A stretch of 64,000 bases of DNA from Haloplanus sp. HW8-1. GTDB taxonomy: Archaea; Halobacteriota; Halobacteria; Halobacteriales; Haloferacaceae. The notes below the pieces were generated by a model. That model had not been told where the DNA came from. It saw only the letters and a program-made list of their open reading frames with translations, and made no database searches. Positions 53,278 to 62,207 of this stretch are shown here, one piece after another. Position 1 is the stretch's first letter, and every line of letters starts with the position of its first letter. A program made the translations under genes and the position numbers. The stretch spans positions 3,348,001-3,412,000 of the forward strand of contig NZ_CP098518.1 in NCBI RefSeq assembly GCF_023703795.1, written 5' to 3'.

Positions 53278-54582
53278 ATGTCCGAACAGATACAACAGGA
53301 ACTCGACGTCGACCGGTTCACCCTCGGCCTCGTCGGGCCGGACCAGGAGTGGGCTGGCACCGTCGCCGACGGCGGGACGGTGCGCACTCACACGCCGCCG
53401 GCGTGCTGGGGGCCGATGATCACCCCCGAGTTTCGCGGCGGCCACGAGGTGACCCGGCCGATCCGGGTCGAGAACGCCGAACCCGGCGACGCGCTGGTCG
53501 TCCGGATCGTGGACGTCGACGTAACGAGTGTCGCCACGAGCACCGGGAGCATGGCCGAACGCGAGGGTGCCTTCGGTGACGATCCCTTCGTCGATCACCG
53601 GTGTCCCGAGTGTGGTACGGCGTGGCCCGAAAGCGTCGTCGAGGGTATCGGCGAGGAGTCGATCCGGTGTGCGGAGTGTGGCGCCAACGCCTCCTCCTTC
53701 GGCTTCGAGTTCGGCTACACCGTCGCCTTCGACGACGACCGCTCGGTCGGGCTGACCGTCGGCGAGGAGGGGGCGACCGATCTGGCCGAGCGGGCCGCCG
53801 AGGCGATGGCCCTGCCCGAACACTCCCGGCAGCATCCGATCTTGCTCTACAGGCCCGACGAGATGCCGGGAACGCTCGGGCGCCTCCAGCCCTTCATCGG
53901 CAATATCGGCACGACGCCGCCCCGGGAGTTGCCGGACTCCCACAACGCGGGCGACTTCGGGCAGTTCCTCATCGGCGCCGGCCACGACTGGGGCCTCCCC
54001 GACGAGGACGCCCTCGCCGACCGCACCGACGGGCACATGGACTCCAACGACGTGCGGCCCGGTGCCGTCCTGATCTGTCCGGTGAAGGTCGACGGCGCCG
54101 GCCTCTACGTCGGCGACCTGCACGCCAACCAGGGCGACGGCGAACTCTCCCTGCACACGACCGACGTGAGCGGCCGCACGGAACTGGAGGTGGAGGTGAT
54201 CAAGGGCCTCGACGTCGACGGGCCGCTCCTCCTCCCGACCGTGGAGGACCTGCCGGACATCGCGAAGCCGTACACGGACGCCGAACGCGAGGCGGGCGCC
54301 GGCCTGGCCGCGCAGTACGGCGTCGACGAGGTGACCGACGCCGCCCCGATCCAGGTGATCGGCTCCGGGGCGACGATCAACGACGCCACGGACAACGCCT
54401 TCGACCGCGCGGGCGACTTGCTCGACATGACAGAAGGCGAGGTGCGGGCACGCTGTACCTTCTCCGGCGGGGTCGAGATCGCGCGCCTGCCGGGCGTCGT
54501 CCAGTTGTCGATGCTCGCCCCGATGGACCGCCTCGAAGCCGTCGGACTCGCGGACGTGGTTCGCGAGCAGTACGACCGCTAG
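53278..54582 (+). CDS. Acetamidase/formamidase family amidase with zinc-ribbon insertion
   Basis: A 434-residue FmdA/AmdA-type amidase. GDALVVRIVDVDVTS, then GFEFGYTVAFDDDRSVGLTV and the strongly conserved GNIGTTPPRELPDSHNAGDF and DLHANQGDGELSLHTTDVSG. Between residues 110 and 145 two CxECG pairs (CPECGTAW and CAECGANA) form a zinc ribbon. The enzyme would release ammonia from formamide or a short amide. It has its own dyad operator and ends with a 4-base overlap with the convergent SAMP gene. Confidence 0.9.
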   Translation: MSEQIQQELDVDRFTLGLVGPDQEWAGTVADGGTVRTHTPPACWGPMITPEFRGGHEVTRPIRVENAEPGDALVVRIVDVDVTSVATSTGSMAEREGAFGDDPFVDHRCPECGTAWPESVVEGIGEESIRCAECGANASSFGFEFGYTVAFDDDRSVGLTVGEEGATDLAERAAEAMALPEHSRQHPILLYRPDEMPGTLGRLQPFIGNIGTTPPRELPDSHNAGDFGQFLIGAGHDWGLPDEDALADRTDGHMDSNDVRPGAVLICPVKVDGAGLYVGDLHANQGDGELSLHTTDVSGRTELEVEVIKGLDVDGPLLLPTVEDLPDIAKPYTDAEREAGAGLAAQYGVDEVTDAAPIQVIGSGATINDATDNAFDRAGDLLDMTEGEVRARCTFSGGVEIARLPGVVQLSMLAPMDRLEAVGLADVVREQYDR

Positions 54583-54839
54583 CCCCCACGCATCGCCGGG
54601 AACACGGCTACCTCTGCGTCCGGCGGACAGTCGTCGTCGATGGCCGCCCGGTCGCCGTTCACGGTAACCCGCACGCTCGGTCGGAGGTCCCCCGCTTCGT
54701 CGACGAGGTGTGACTCGGCGCGCGGGTACTCCTCGAGGAGGGCGTCGAGGACGGCCCGCACCGTCGGCCCACCCGGGTCGACGCCGATCCGTTTCTCACC
54801 CGTCGCCGACCGCAGGGGGCCGTACACCGTGAGTTCCAT
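54579..54839 (-). CDS. SAMP: ubiquitin-like MoaD/ThiS family protein
   Basis: An 86-residue beta-grasp protein ending AVFPAMRGG, with the C-terminal Gly-Gly needed for adenylation by an E1-like enzyme. MELTVYGPLRSATGEKRI is the usual first hairpin. It could serve as a small archaeal modifier or as a sulfur carrier for molybdopterin or tRNA thiolation. No E1 or molybdopterin gene is adjacent. Confidence 0.9.
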   Translation of the reverse strand: MELTVYGPLRSATGEKRIGVDPGGPTVRAVLDALLEEYPRAESHLVDEAGDLRPSVRVTVNGDRAAIDDDCPPDAEVAVFPAMRGG

Positions 54840-54943
54840 ACCGTGGGATCGGCCGCCCCCGGCAAGTAGCTGTCGTGGCCCGGATCCGTTGCCCGCCCGC
54901 TGCCGACGACAGGCTTAGGAAACGGCTCATGGTACCATCGGAC

Positions 54944-55090
54944 ATGGGTACCGAAACCGTGTGTCGACGGTGTAGCGAGTCGTTCGACTACCGCGAGTCG
55001 ACCTGCCCACACGGCGGGTGGAGTCGCGGGGAGTGGGTCGCCGACTGGCGCTACGGACTCGGCCGCCCGGTACGGGGGGTGCACGACTGA
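54944..55090 (+). CDS. 48-residue Cys-rich protein
   Basis: A small protein with CRRCSESFDYRESTCPHGGW: CxxC, then CxH, a possible zinc site. It closely resembles the next gene in spacing and in the aromatic/Asp centre, so the two are likely tandem paralogues. An ATG at 54929 is an alternative start. Function unknown. Confidence 0.65.
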   Translation: MGTETVCRRCSESFDYRESTCPHGGWSRGEWVADWRYGLGRPVRGVHD

Positions 55091-55092
55091 CG

Positions 55093-55299
55093 ATGGGCGC
55101 GGAAAACGAGTGTCTGGGCTGTGGCATCGACGTCGACTACGACGAGGGTGCCTGCCCCGAGTGTGGGTGGGATCCGGCCGACTTCGCCGCCCGCGGCCGC
55201 TACGGGCTGGCGAAACCGGGCCACGGCGAACCGAAAGAGGGGGACCACGACGGATCGGGCGGGCCGCCGCCGGGGCCCGGTGGCCTGCTCGGCCGCTAG
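55093..55299 (+). CDS. 68-residue zinc-ribbon protein
   Basis: CLGCGIDVDYDEGACPECGW is a full CxxC-CxxC zinc ribbon, followed by RGRYGLAKPGHGEPKEGDHD and a Gly/Pro tail. It starts 2 bases after the stop of the preceding small Cys-rich gene and overlaps the convergent DUF59 gene by 4 bases. Function unknown; haloarchaea encode many such proteins. Confidence 0.7.
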   Translation: MGAENECLGCGIDVDYDEGACPECGWDPADFAARGRYGLAKPGHGEPKEGDHDGSGGPPPGPGGLLGR

Positions 55300-56078
55300 T
55301 CCGATCGCTTCGACAGCGGCGGGCGGTCCTCGGCGCGACGTGACTCGTGGAGCGCGTCACAGACCGACCCCTGCCCGCTCATGTTCACGCCGGCCAGCCG
55401 CGTCCGGTGGCGCACCGTCTCGAACCGGTCGGGCGCGATCGGGTCGCCCTCGGGCGTCCGGAACAGTTCGTCGTGTTCGTCGTCGAACAGACCGGTCGCC
55501 TCGGCTTTCTCCAGATACCGCTCTATCGGGTCGGCGCCGACGGTCACCGCGAGACCACCGTCGCGGAGCCACACGCGGGCGCGACCTCCGTCGAAGTCGG
55601 TATCGAGGTCGTCCCGTGTCAGCCCGACGACCTGGTCGCCGTCGAGTCCCGCGTCGAGGAGCGCCCCGGTCGCGTCGTGTTGCCGGGCGACCCGCGCCTT
55701 TTCGTCGAGTTCGGCGCGGACGGGCGCGACGTCGCCATCGGCGTCCGGGAACGCCTCGCCGAAGGACAGGCGCTCGTTGACGCCGCGGTTGATCTCCGAG
55801 TCGTGCATGTGTTCGCGCAGTTCGACCGTCGCCCGGGCGACACCCGGCAGGGCCTCCACCTCGTCGCGGGCGTCGGTCGCCATCATCCACGCGAAGGCGG
55901 GCGAACACCACGCCGTCGGGAGGGTGACGGCGACGTGTACCTCGCCGCCGTCGATCCGAACGGCGTCGATGTACTCCAGTTCGACGATCGAGGTGTCGAG
56001 TTCGGGGTCGGTCACCCGGTCCAGCCGCTCGCGGACCCGGGCGACGGTGGGGCCGTCGTCGAGTGAGTCCGTCGACAT
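55296..56078 (-). CDS. DUF59/MIP18-type metal-sulfur cluster protein
   Basis: A 260-residue protein. Residues 10-95 are a MIP18/DUF59 domain (ERLDRVTDPELDTSIVELEY, then WCSPAFAWMMATDARDEVEA with a conserved Cys). The C-terminal half, including PEGDPIAPDRFETVRHRTRL, is not recognised. Members help assemble iron-sulfur or di-iron sites. It starts by TGATG overlap with the amidohydrolase stop. Proteins of this type accompany soluble di-iron (propane-type) monooxygenases in actinobacteria. Confidence 0.8.
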   Translation of the reverse strand: MSTDSLDDGPTVARVRERLDRVTDPELDTSIVELEYIDAVRIDGGEVHVAVTLPTAWCSPAFAWMMATDARDEVEALPGVARATVELREHMHDSEINRGVNERLSFGEAFPDADGDVAPVRAELDEKARVARQHDATGALLDAGLDGDQVVGLTRDDLDTDFDGGRARVWLRDGGLAVTVGADPIERYLEKAEATGLFDDEHDELFRTPEGDPIAPDRFETVRHRTRLAGVNMSGQGSVCDALHESRRAEDRPPLSKRSD

Positions 56079-57142
56079 CAGTCGTCTGCGGGCGTCGCAC
56101 TCGATCCGGCGTAGTGGTCCCCGAGGCCGAACTTCTCGGTCACGTCGTCCGAGCGGAACTGCTCCTTTTTGGCCTCGATGTCGATGTCGTACAGCCGGGC
56201 GGCGTTCTCGCCCATGATCTTCTTTTTGACCTCCAGGTCGAGTTCGACGCCGTACTCGTCGCGCTGTTCTTCCGTCAGTTCGGCGTTCATCACCACGTCG
56301 ACCAGCCAGTCGGGGTTCCAGAGTGCGTAGTCGGAGCCAAAGAGGAGGCGGTCCTCGCCCAGCCAAAAGAGGAGTTCGCCCATGATCTCGCCGAACTTTC
56401 GTGGTCGGTGGACCGCCATCGGGGCCGCGACGGCGAGTCCGCCGTAGACGTTCGGCTCCTGGGCGGCGATCCAGCAGAAGTCGTCGAGGCGCGGCAGACC
56501 GACGTGCTCGACGACGAAGTTGAGTTCCGGGAAGGAGGTGGCCGCGTCGTCGACGTCGGCCACGTCGAAGGCGTCGCGGTTCAGGGGACGGATCGTCGGT
56601 CCCTTGTGCGGGTGGATGTTCCGGATACCCAGTTCGGCGCACTTCTCTAGGAACCGGAACGACGCCTCGCTGTCCAGGCGCCATCCCTTCGAGTCGCCGC
56701 GCCACTCCGCCGTGTAGAGTTTCACGCCCTGCAGGTCGTACCTGTCGTTCAGTTCCTCTAGGTACGCCAGCCCCTCCTCGCCGTCCCGTGGGTCGAAGGT
56801 GCCGTTGAGGACGAACCGTTCGGGGTACTCCTCGGCGAGTTCGGCGTTCTGCTCGGCCGTGTTGAACCCTTCGTCGTAGAAGTCGGTGAGGTACGTGGGC
56901 TGGAAGATGCCCATGTCCACCGCGGCCGAGCCGAACAGGTCGTTCATCATCCGGTCGGCACCGTACTGCCGGTACTCCTCCAGTGACCACTGGCGTTCTT
57001 CCGGCGTGAACGCCGTGTGGTAGTCGTAGAAACACTGGATGAACTGCTCGCCCCCTTCGTGGACGATGTTCTCCTCGCTCGCGTCCCACAGGTGGAGATG
57101 CGAGTCGATGACGAACACGTCCTCTCCCTCGTACTCGTACAT
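56078..57142 (-). CDS. Amidohydrolase-2 family protein
   Basis: A 354-residue TIM-barrel hydrolase of the COG2159 group. FVIDSHLHLWD gives the HxH metal pair, NIHPHKGPTIRPLN the middle His, FVVEHVGLPR another His and LLFGSDYALWNPDWL the Asp. The insert with FTPEERQWSLEEYRQYGADR is characteristic of the branch found next to propane-type monooxygenases. Its reaction is not known. It is the first gene of the pair with DUF59. Confidence 0.88.
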   Translation of the reverse strand: MYEYEGEDVFVIDSHLHLWDASEENIVHEGGEQFIQCFYDYHTAFTPEERQWSLEEYRQYGADRMMNDLFGSAAVDMGIFQPTYLTDFYDEGFNTAEQNAELAEEYPERFVLNGTFDPRDGEEGLAYLEELNDRYDLQGVKLYTAEWRGDSKGWRLDSEASFRFLEKCAELGIRNIHPHKGPTIRPLNRDAFDVADVDDAATSFPELNFVVEHVGLPRLDDFCWIAAQEPNVYGGLAVAAPMAVHRPRKFGEIMGELLFWLGEDRLLFGSDYALWNPDWLVDVVMNAELTEEQRDEYGVELDLEVKKKIMGENAARLYDIDIEAKKEQFRSDDVTEKFGLGDHYAGSSATPADD

Positions 57143-57242
57143 GGTACGACCGTCCGTGAGGAATGACAACGGATAATTATTATGGTTGTTCATGATTGTC
57201 GGCGGAGCAACGCTTTTGCCGCCGGGAGTGGACCCCTCGCAT
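57143..57242. promoter_or_regulatory. Divergent promoter between amidohydrolase and dehydrogenase
   Basis: A 100-base shared promoter. ATAATTATTAT at 57173-57183 can serve as the TATA box on the minus strand and is flanked by the imperfect dyad TGACAAC and GTTGTTCA. Both genes could thus be controlled together. Confidence 0.5.
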
Positions 57243-58286
57243 ATGCTCGCCGCACGACTACACGAGTACACGGACGACATGAGCGAGGCGCTGTCCATCG
57301 ACGAGGTCGAGCGTCCCACGGCCGACGCTCCGGACGCCGTCGTCGTGTCGGTCGAAGGTGCGGGGTGGTGTCAGACCGACAATCATATCATCGAGGGAAT
57401 GTGGACCGACTACGCGCCCCAGGAGCTCCCGTTGACGCTCGGTCACGAGAACGCGGGGACGGTCGCCGAGGTGGGCGGGAACGTCGACACCGTCGAGCCC
57501 GGCGATCGGGTGATCTGTCACCCCCACATGACCTGTGGCACCTGTCGCCCCTGCCGACTCGGCGAGGACATGTACTGTGAAAACGCCCGGTTTCCGGGCC
57601 TGACGACCGACGGCGGGTTCGCCGAGTACCTCTACACGAACGAACGAGCGGTGATCCCGCTTCCCGACGGTGTCGATCCGGCCGACATCGCGCCCCACGC
57701 CGACGCCGGCATCACTGCCTATCACGCCGCGAAGAAGGCGGTGCGCGACCTCGATCCCGGCGATCACGCCGTCGTGGTCGGTGTCGGCGGCCTCGGCCAC
57801 ATCGGCCTCCAGTGTCTCGACGCGATGAGCGCCGCCGAGATCACGGCGCTCGACCTCAAGCCGGCGGCGCGCGACCTCGCGACCGACCTCGGCGCTCACC
57901 ACACTCCCGATCCGTCGAACGTGGACGTCGCGGACGAGATCGAGGCGATCACCGACGGCGTCGGCGCCCGGCAGGTGCTCGACTTCGTCGGCGCCGACGA
58001 GACGACGGCCTACGCCCCCGACATCGTCGCCGCGGGCGGCGACCACCACGTCGTCGGCTACGGCGGCCACATCCACGAACCCGCACAGGCACTGGTCGAC
58101 GGCGAGTTCGCCTACCGCGGGACGCTGGTCGGACGATACGCCGAACTCCAGGAACTGGTCGCCCTCGTCGACCGCGGTGACGTGGAGTTGCGGACCTCGC
58201 GGTACGACATGGACGCGATCAACACCGTCGCCGAACGCCTCGAACACGGCGATATCGAGGGGCGGGCAGTGATCGTTCCGCCCTGA
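57243..58286 (+). CDS. Zinc-dependent NAD(P) alcohol dehydrogenase
   Basis: A 347-residue medium-chain dehydrogenase. The catalytic zinc ligands are in GAGWCQTDNH and TLGHENAGTV, the structural zinc in CGTCRPCRLGEDMYC, and the cofactor loop in VVGVGGLGHIGLQCL. All are intact. It is divergent from the amidohydrolase/DUF59 pair, and in propane-type monooxygenase operons these three families occur together, so a secondary-alcohol substrate is plausible. No monooxygenase genes are in the window. Confidence 0.9.
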   Translation: MLAARLHEYTDDMSEALSIDEVERPTADAPDAVVVSVEGAGWCQTDNHIIEGMWTDYAPQELPLTLGHENAGTVAEVGGNVDTVEPGDRVICHPHMTCGTCRPCRLGEDMYCENARFPGLTTDGGFAEYLYTNERAVIPLPDGVDPADIAPHADAGITAYHAAKKAVRDLDPGDHAVVVGVGGLGHIGLQCLDAMSAAEITALDLKPAARDLATDLGAHHTPDPSNVDVADEIEAITDGVGARQVLDFVGADETTAYAPDIVAAGGDHHVVGYGGHIHEPAQALVDGEFAYRGTLVGRYAELQELVALVDRGDVELRTSRYDMDAINTVAERLEHGDIEGRAVIVPP

Positions 58287-58290
58287 CTCC

Positions 58291-60042
58291 TCACTCCTCG
58301 TCGCTTTGCGGTGGCTCCGCACGCTCGTTTTCGGCCGCCGCGATGCCGGTAAACTCGAAGCGGGCGCCGCCGTCGTCGCTCTCGGTCGCGACTACCTCCC
58401 AATCGTGTGCCTCCGCGATACTCCGGACGATGTTGAGGCCGAACCCCGTTCCCCCGGGATCGGTCGAGAACCCCGTCTCGAACACCTGCCCTCGCTTCCC
58501 TTCGGGAATGCCGGGACCGTCGTCCGCGACGTAGAACCCGTCGTCCGTCCGACCGACGGAGACGGTCAGTCCTTCCCCCTCGTCGTCGCCCGACGACCCG
58601 CGCGTGAAGTCGTCACCGGCCGTGACTTCGGGGGCCGACCCGTCGTCGGACCGACCGCTCGCTGGATCACCTTCGGCCACGTCGCCGGGCTCCTGGGGCG
58701 GACCGGTCGAGGCGTGCTCGACCGCGTTTCGAAACAGGTTCTCGAACACCCGAACGAGACGCCCCTCGTCGCCCTGGACTGTGCCGAGGCCGTCCTCGAG
58801 GACCAGCGTCGCGTCGCCGGTGGTCGTCGTCTCCCAGGCCACCTCGGCCACTGCACGGAGGTCGACGGGGCGGAACTCGCTCACCGCCTGGCCGTTCCGC
58901 GCAAGCGCGAGTACGTCCTCGATCAGTTCGTCCATGCGGTCCAGCGCGCCCGCCATCCGCTCTAGATACTCCCGGTCCCCCGTCTCCAGGGCGAGTTCGA
59001 GGTTGCCTTGGACGACGTTCAACGGGTTGCGGAGGTCGTGGGAGACGACGCTCGCGAACTCGTCGAGGCGCTCGTTCTGTCTGGAGAGTTCGCGCTCGCG
59101 CCGGGCGAGACGGTCCCGTGCGGTCATCGAATCGAGGGCGTGCCCGACGCTCTCGCCGAGTTCCGAGAGCGCCTCCCGTTCCGGGGCGTCGAACACGTTC
59201 GATCGGTTGGCGTAGACGCTGAGAAAGCCGTACACACGCTCCTCGCCGACCAGCGGGACGACTGCCATGGATTCGACCCCCCGACGCTCGAGAAAGTCCC
59301 ACCACGGTTCCAGGCTCGGCTCCGCAAACACGTCCTGTACCGGCTGGATCTCCCGCGTCCGGATGGCCTCCCCACCCGGCCCCCGACCGCTCGGATCGCT
59401 CGGATCGACGGAAATCTCGACCGAGTCGAGGTACGCCTCGTCGTGACCGGCCCACGCCACCGGCCGCACTTCGGTCGTTCCCGGCGTGTATCGACCGATC
59501 CACGCGCTATCGTAGCTGTCAGAGCGGGTCAGTCGCTCACAGACCATCGTTTCCAGTTCCTCCCGGTCGGCCGCGTCCACGATCTCCCGGGTGGCGATAC
59601 GGAGGGTCTCGTTGATCCGGGTTAGCTGGGCCGTCCGCAGCCGTTGCTGTCGCATCCGGGCGTCGTAGCCGCCGACGACGAGTCCGCCGAGCGTGCCGAG
59701 GGTGGCGGCGTTGAGGAACGTCCGCGTCGCCGCGGGCACCGGCCGACCGCGGATCGCGACGTCGAGAAACAGCCACCCGACCACCCCGCCGAGGGTGGCG
59801 GCGCCGACGACCGCCCACGCCACGGTTCGGTCCGCGAACCGCTCGGGGACGACCTCGCCGCGCCACACCAGCGTTCCCGCGCCCGTTATCGACAGTGAGA
59901 GCAACAGCGGAACGAACGCTTCGAGCAGCACCAGCGCCGGTGTCCCCCACAGTTGAACGGCTGATCGGAGGTGAAAGGCCGAGAGGGCGGCTCCACTCAC
60001 CACGATGGCTGCCCCGCTCGTTCGCGCCGCCGACTCGCCCAT
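58291..60042 (-). CDS. Membrane-linked GAF histidine kinase
   Basis: A 583-residue sensor kinase. N-terminal helices (about residues 10-125, four segments), a GAF domain at 150-305 (LTRSDSYDSAWIGRY, then RVYGFLSVYANRSNVF), then the HisKA domain with His335 in VVSHDLRNPLNVVQG. The ATPase domain has the N box NLFRNAVEH, DDGPGIPEGKRG and GGTGFGLNIVRSIAEAHDWE. An acidic Gly/Ser-rich insertion of about 40 residues follows the N box. The ATG at 60042 lies 28 bases from a TATA box. No response regulator is adjacent. Confidence 0.92.
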   Translation of the reverse strand: MGESAARTSGAAIVVSGAALSAFHLRSAVQLWGTPALVLLEAFVPLLLSLSITGAGTLVWRGEVVPERFADRTVAWAVVGAATLGGVVGWLFLDVAIRGRPVPAATRTFLNAATLGTLGGLVVGGYDARMRQQRLRTAQLTRINETLRIATREIVDAADREELETMVCERLTRSDSYDSAWIGRYTPGTTEVRPVAWAGHDEAYLDSVEISVDPSDPSGRGPGGEAIRTREIQPVQDVFAEPSLEPWWDFLERRGVESMAVVPLVGEERVYGFLSVYANRSNVFDAPEREALSELGESVGHALDSMTARDRLARRERELSRQNERLDEFASVVSHDLRNPLNVVQGNLELALETGDREYLERMAGALDRMDELIEDVLALARNGQAVSEFRPVDLRAVAEVAWETTTTGDATLVLEDGLGTVQGDEGRLVRVFENLFRNAVEHASTGPPQEPGDVAEGDPASGRSDDGSAPEVTAGDDFTRGSSGDDEGEGLTVSVGRTDDGFYVADDGPGIPEGKRGQVFETGFSTDPGGTGFGLNIVRSIAEAHDWEVVATESDDGGARFEFTGIAAAENERAEPPQSDEE

Positions 60043-60067
60043 CGTGTGCGCCGTTGGGCCTCTCCTC

Positions 60068-60075
60068 GTATATAC
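60068..60075 (-). promoter_or_regulatory. TATA box of the histidine kinase gene
   Basis: GTATATAC, symmetrical on both strands and centred about 29 bases before the ATG at 60042. It excludes the longer start at 60093. The rest of 60076-60308 holds no gene. Confidence 0.6.
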
Positions 60076-60308
60076 ACTCGCCAACAGAATCACGCGTGAG
60101 AATTCGAAGCGACGACAGCACTCCCCCCGTCACCGCGCGCCGCCGTCGTCCTCGTCACCGTCGGCGTTGTCCGGGCCGCATCCTGGGCCCTCGGCGCAGT
60201 CGCGTGGGGACTCGTCACGTACGTCGCGCTTCTCGACTGCGTCCTCGCAGGGCGGGGAACCCCCTGTCGCGGCCGCCCGGGCCTGGCGTCTGACCGCCCG
60301 GCCGACGC

Positions 60309-60632
60309 TCAGTCCCGCCGGCGCCAGTCGGGGGCGGTTTCGAGAGCCGGCAGCGCCGCCTCGAGATCCATCCGAGCGGCGCCGTAGAACCGTTCCCGGC
60401 CGGTCGGCGTCCGGACGCGCACGGCGACGGTTTCGCTCGTCACGTCGAACACCGACACCGTCCACGGCGACCCGGAGTGGGTCCACTCGCCACGACACGT
60501 CGACTCCGCGTCGTCGACCACACGCGAACCGAGTTCCCAACTCAGACGTGTCAGGTTGGCGAGATCGAACGGCACGACCCCGGGGAGCTGTGTGCCCTTA
60601 CCCCCCGGACTGTGGGAACCATGTGTTGCCAT
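60309..60632 (-). CDS. Hypothetical haloarchaeal protein
   Basis: A 107-residue protein. It contains GVVPFDLANLTRLSWELGSR, then WTVSVFDVTSETVAVRVRTP. A mixed alpha/beta composition with no known motif. Start at ATG 60632; an upstream GTG or ATG at 60659 is possible. Function unknown. Confidence 0.6.
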   Translation of the reverse strand: MATHGSHSPGGKGTQLPGVVPFDLANLTRLSWELGSRVVDDAESTCRGEWTHSGSPWTVSVFDVTSETVAVRVRTPTGRERFYGAARMDLEAALPALETAPDWRRRD

Positions 60633-60950
60633 ACCAGCCGTCTCTCGATCCCTCACCAAAAATCTGGTCGTTCGTTCGCGTGCCCGACGGCGGGACGAAC
60701 GGGACCCGCAACCGTCGAGTACGGTCGTCGTCCGCTCGGTGTCCGGTCGGGTGGGTATACGTCTCTGCGGCGTCGGTACGAGTAAAACATCTCCTGTTCG
60801 CGTCGGGCCGGATCGGGTCGGGGTGAGATTCCCGGGCAGCGCGGTCGGTGGCTCACGTCGCTCCCGCGGCTGTCGCGCACGGCGTTTGGCGATGTCGCTA
60901 CCGCCGGGATCGCTCCCGAAACGCGTCGACCGACCGAGATCCGACGAGGC
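60633..60950. other. No gene recognised
   Basis: A 318-base GC-rich gap between two minus-strand genes. Open frames on both strands are Arg-rich shadows without domains. It presumably carries the promoter of the 60632 gene. Confidence 0.45.
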
Positions 60951-61139
60951 CTACGTCGCCCGGTACTCGCCGTGCTTGACGCCGAGACCGAACGCGAGCA
61001 GGCCGAACACGAGCATCGACGGCGCGACCATCATCAGCGTCGTCCGCATCGCCATCATCCCACCCGCGACGAGGCCGGCGACGCCGAGGACGACGATCGC
61101 GAGGACGGAACCGAGAGCGACTGGCAGGGTGACCTCCAT
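60951..61139 (-). CDS. 62-residue two-helix membrane protein
   Basis: MEVTLPVALGSVLAIVVLGV, then a Met-rich second helix region MVAPSMLVFGLLAFGLGV and a charged tail. Two transmembrane helices. Small proteins of this form are common and uncharacterised in haloarchaea. It is a single gene 69 bases beyond the CBS gene end. Confidence 0.7.
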   Translation of the reverse strand: MEVTLPVALGSVLAIVVLGVAGLVAGGMMAMRTTLMMVAPSMLVFGLLAFGLGVKHGEYRAT

Positions 61140-61208
61140 ACGTCGGTGGAAGGAGTCGAAGCCACATAATAGAGTCGCCGGGCCGGCGGCGACCGAGGGT
61201 TGTTCCCG

Positions 61209-61658
61209 TCAGTCGCCCGTGGTGAGCGGCCGGTCGTCGTCCGACCCCAGGGACAGCGGATCGTCGTCCCATTCGATGTCGAGGCTGTGCCGCGGGAGAT
61301 ACGGGGCCAGATCCGCCGCCGACAGCAGGCCTCGGTAGCCGTCGTCGCCCACGACCGGCAGGTGTTTGACGCCCGCCGCTCGCATCCGTTCGGCCGCGTC
61401 ACCGACCGTCGCGCCTGGCGCGACCGTCGTCACCGGAGAGGACATGATCGTCCGAACGACCGGCCGGTCGTCCGTCTCCGCGACCATCGCCACGAGGTCG
61501 GCGGCCGTGACGATGCCGACGACTTCCCCGGCCGCGACCACCGGGAGTGCCGACACCTCGGCGCGACGGAGGTACGACGCCGCCTCGGAGGCGGGTGTTT
61601 CGGGTGCGATCGTGGGCGGGGACCGCAGGTCGGCGGCCTCGATCGTCGTCCGGATCAT
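61209..61658 (-). CDS. CBS-domain pair protein
   Basis: A 149-residue protein made of two CBS motifs: LRSPPTIAPETPASEAASYL and ALPVVAAGEVVGIVTAADLV, then IMSSPVTTVAPGATVGDAAE and HLPVVGDDGYRGLLSAADLA. Such stand-alone pairs bind adenine nucleotides and regulate partners. ATG 61658 fits a TATA-like TTTATG near 61688; the longer start at 61688 does not. Confidence 0.85.
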   Translation of the reverse strand: MIRTTIEAADLRSPPTIAPETPASEAASYLRRAEVSALPVVAAGEVVGIVTAADLVAMVAETDDRPVVRTIMSSPVTTVAPGATVGDAAERMRAAGVKHLPVVGDDGYRGLLSAADLAPYLPRHSLDIEWDDDPLSLGSDDDRPLTTGD

Positions 61659-61961
61659 CTGTGGTTCGTGGTACCGAGCGCCAAACATAAAGTAGTTGGC
61701 AAACGTACGTGATCTAATTTATAAATTTACTAGTATTTTGCTGTGCTATCGTGCGTCTCTGTGTCCAAATAGTAGTATTATAGCTCAATAGATGGACGTT
61801 CGGTCTCTCACTGCTGCCGCCGGTCGGCCACGCCCCCGCGCACGCCGCGGACGACGAACGTCGCCCGGGCGGTGCCGTCCGGGCCGCGAACGTGAACGTC
61901 GACGGCGACGGCGACGGCGACGAGGGCGGTGGTGTTGGCGCGGAGCCGTCCTCAGCACACC
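61659..61961. other. AT-rich gap with an orphan 3-prime remnant
   Basis: Bases 61690-61790 are strikingly AT-rich for this chromosome. From about 61950 down to 61815 the minus strand gives ANTTALVAVAVAVDVHVRGP and ARATFVVRGVRGGVADRRQQ, a protein-like tail with no start. It may be the end of a lost gene next to the Hint remnant. Confidence 0.4.
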
Positions 61962-62207
61962 TCACCCGGTCCCGATCCATTGGAACGTGCCGTTTCGGCC
62001 GGCCATGATCACGTCACCTTGCTGCAGCGTGAGCCGATAGACATCCTGCGCCGGATGCATCCAACGGACGTGTTGTGCGGGGCGAAAGCCGTCGGTCGGA
62101 GTCCGGACGTACACTCGCCACATGGATCCGTTCCGCCCATATCGAGGTTTGATCCCGCACACAAGGCACAACCGGAGGACGTCGTGTGCGAGACGCGTAC
62201 TCGCTGT
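61962..62207 (-). pseudogene. C-terminal half of a Hint/intein-like gene, cut by tnpB element B
   Basis: The minus strand reads ASTRLAHDVLRLCLVCGIKP, then WRVYVRTPTDGFRPAQHVRW and VYRLTLQQGDVIMAGRNGTF, ending at TGA. The order matches the end of an intein: endonuclease-like helix, then a final VYxLTV...AGRNG strand block. The terminal His-Asn of an active splicing site is not visible. It joins in register with the N-terminal half at 63663-63920 if the tnpB element is removed. Confidence 0.55.

Noticed and set aside
59537-60540. Arg-rich frames on both strands around the kinase start
   Set aside because: They are shadows of the kinase gene or of its promoter region, with no recognisable domain.
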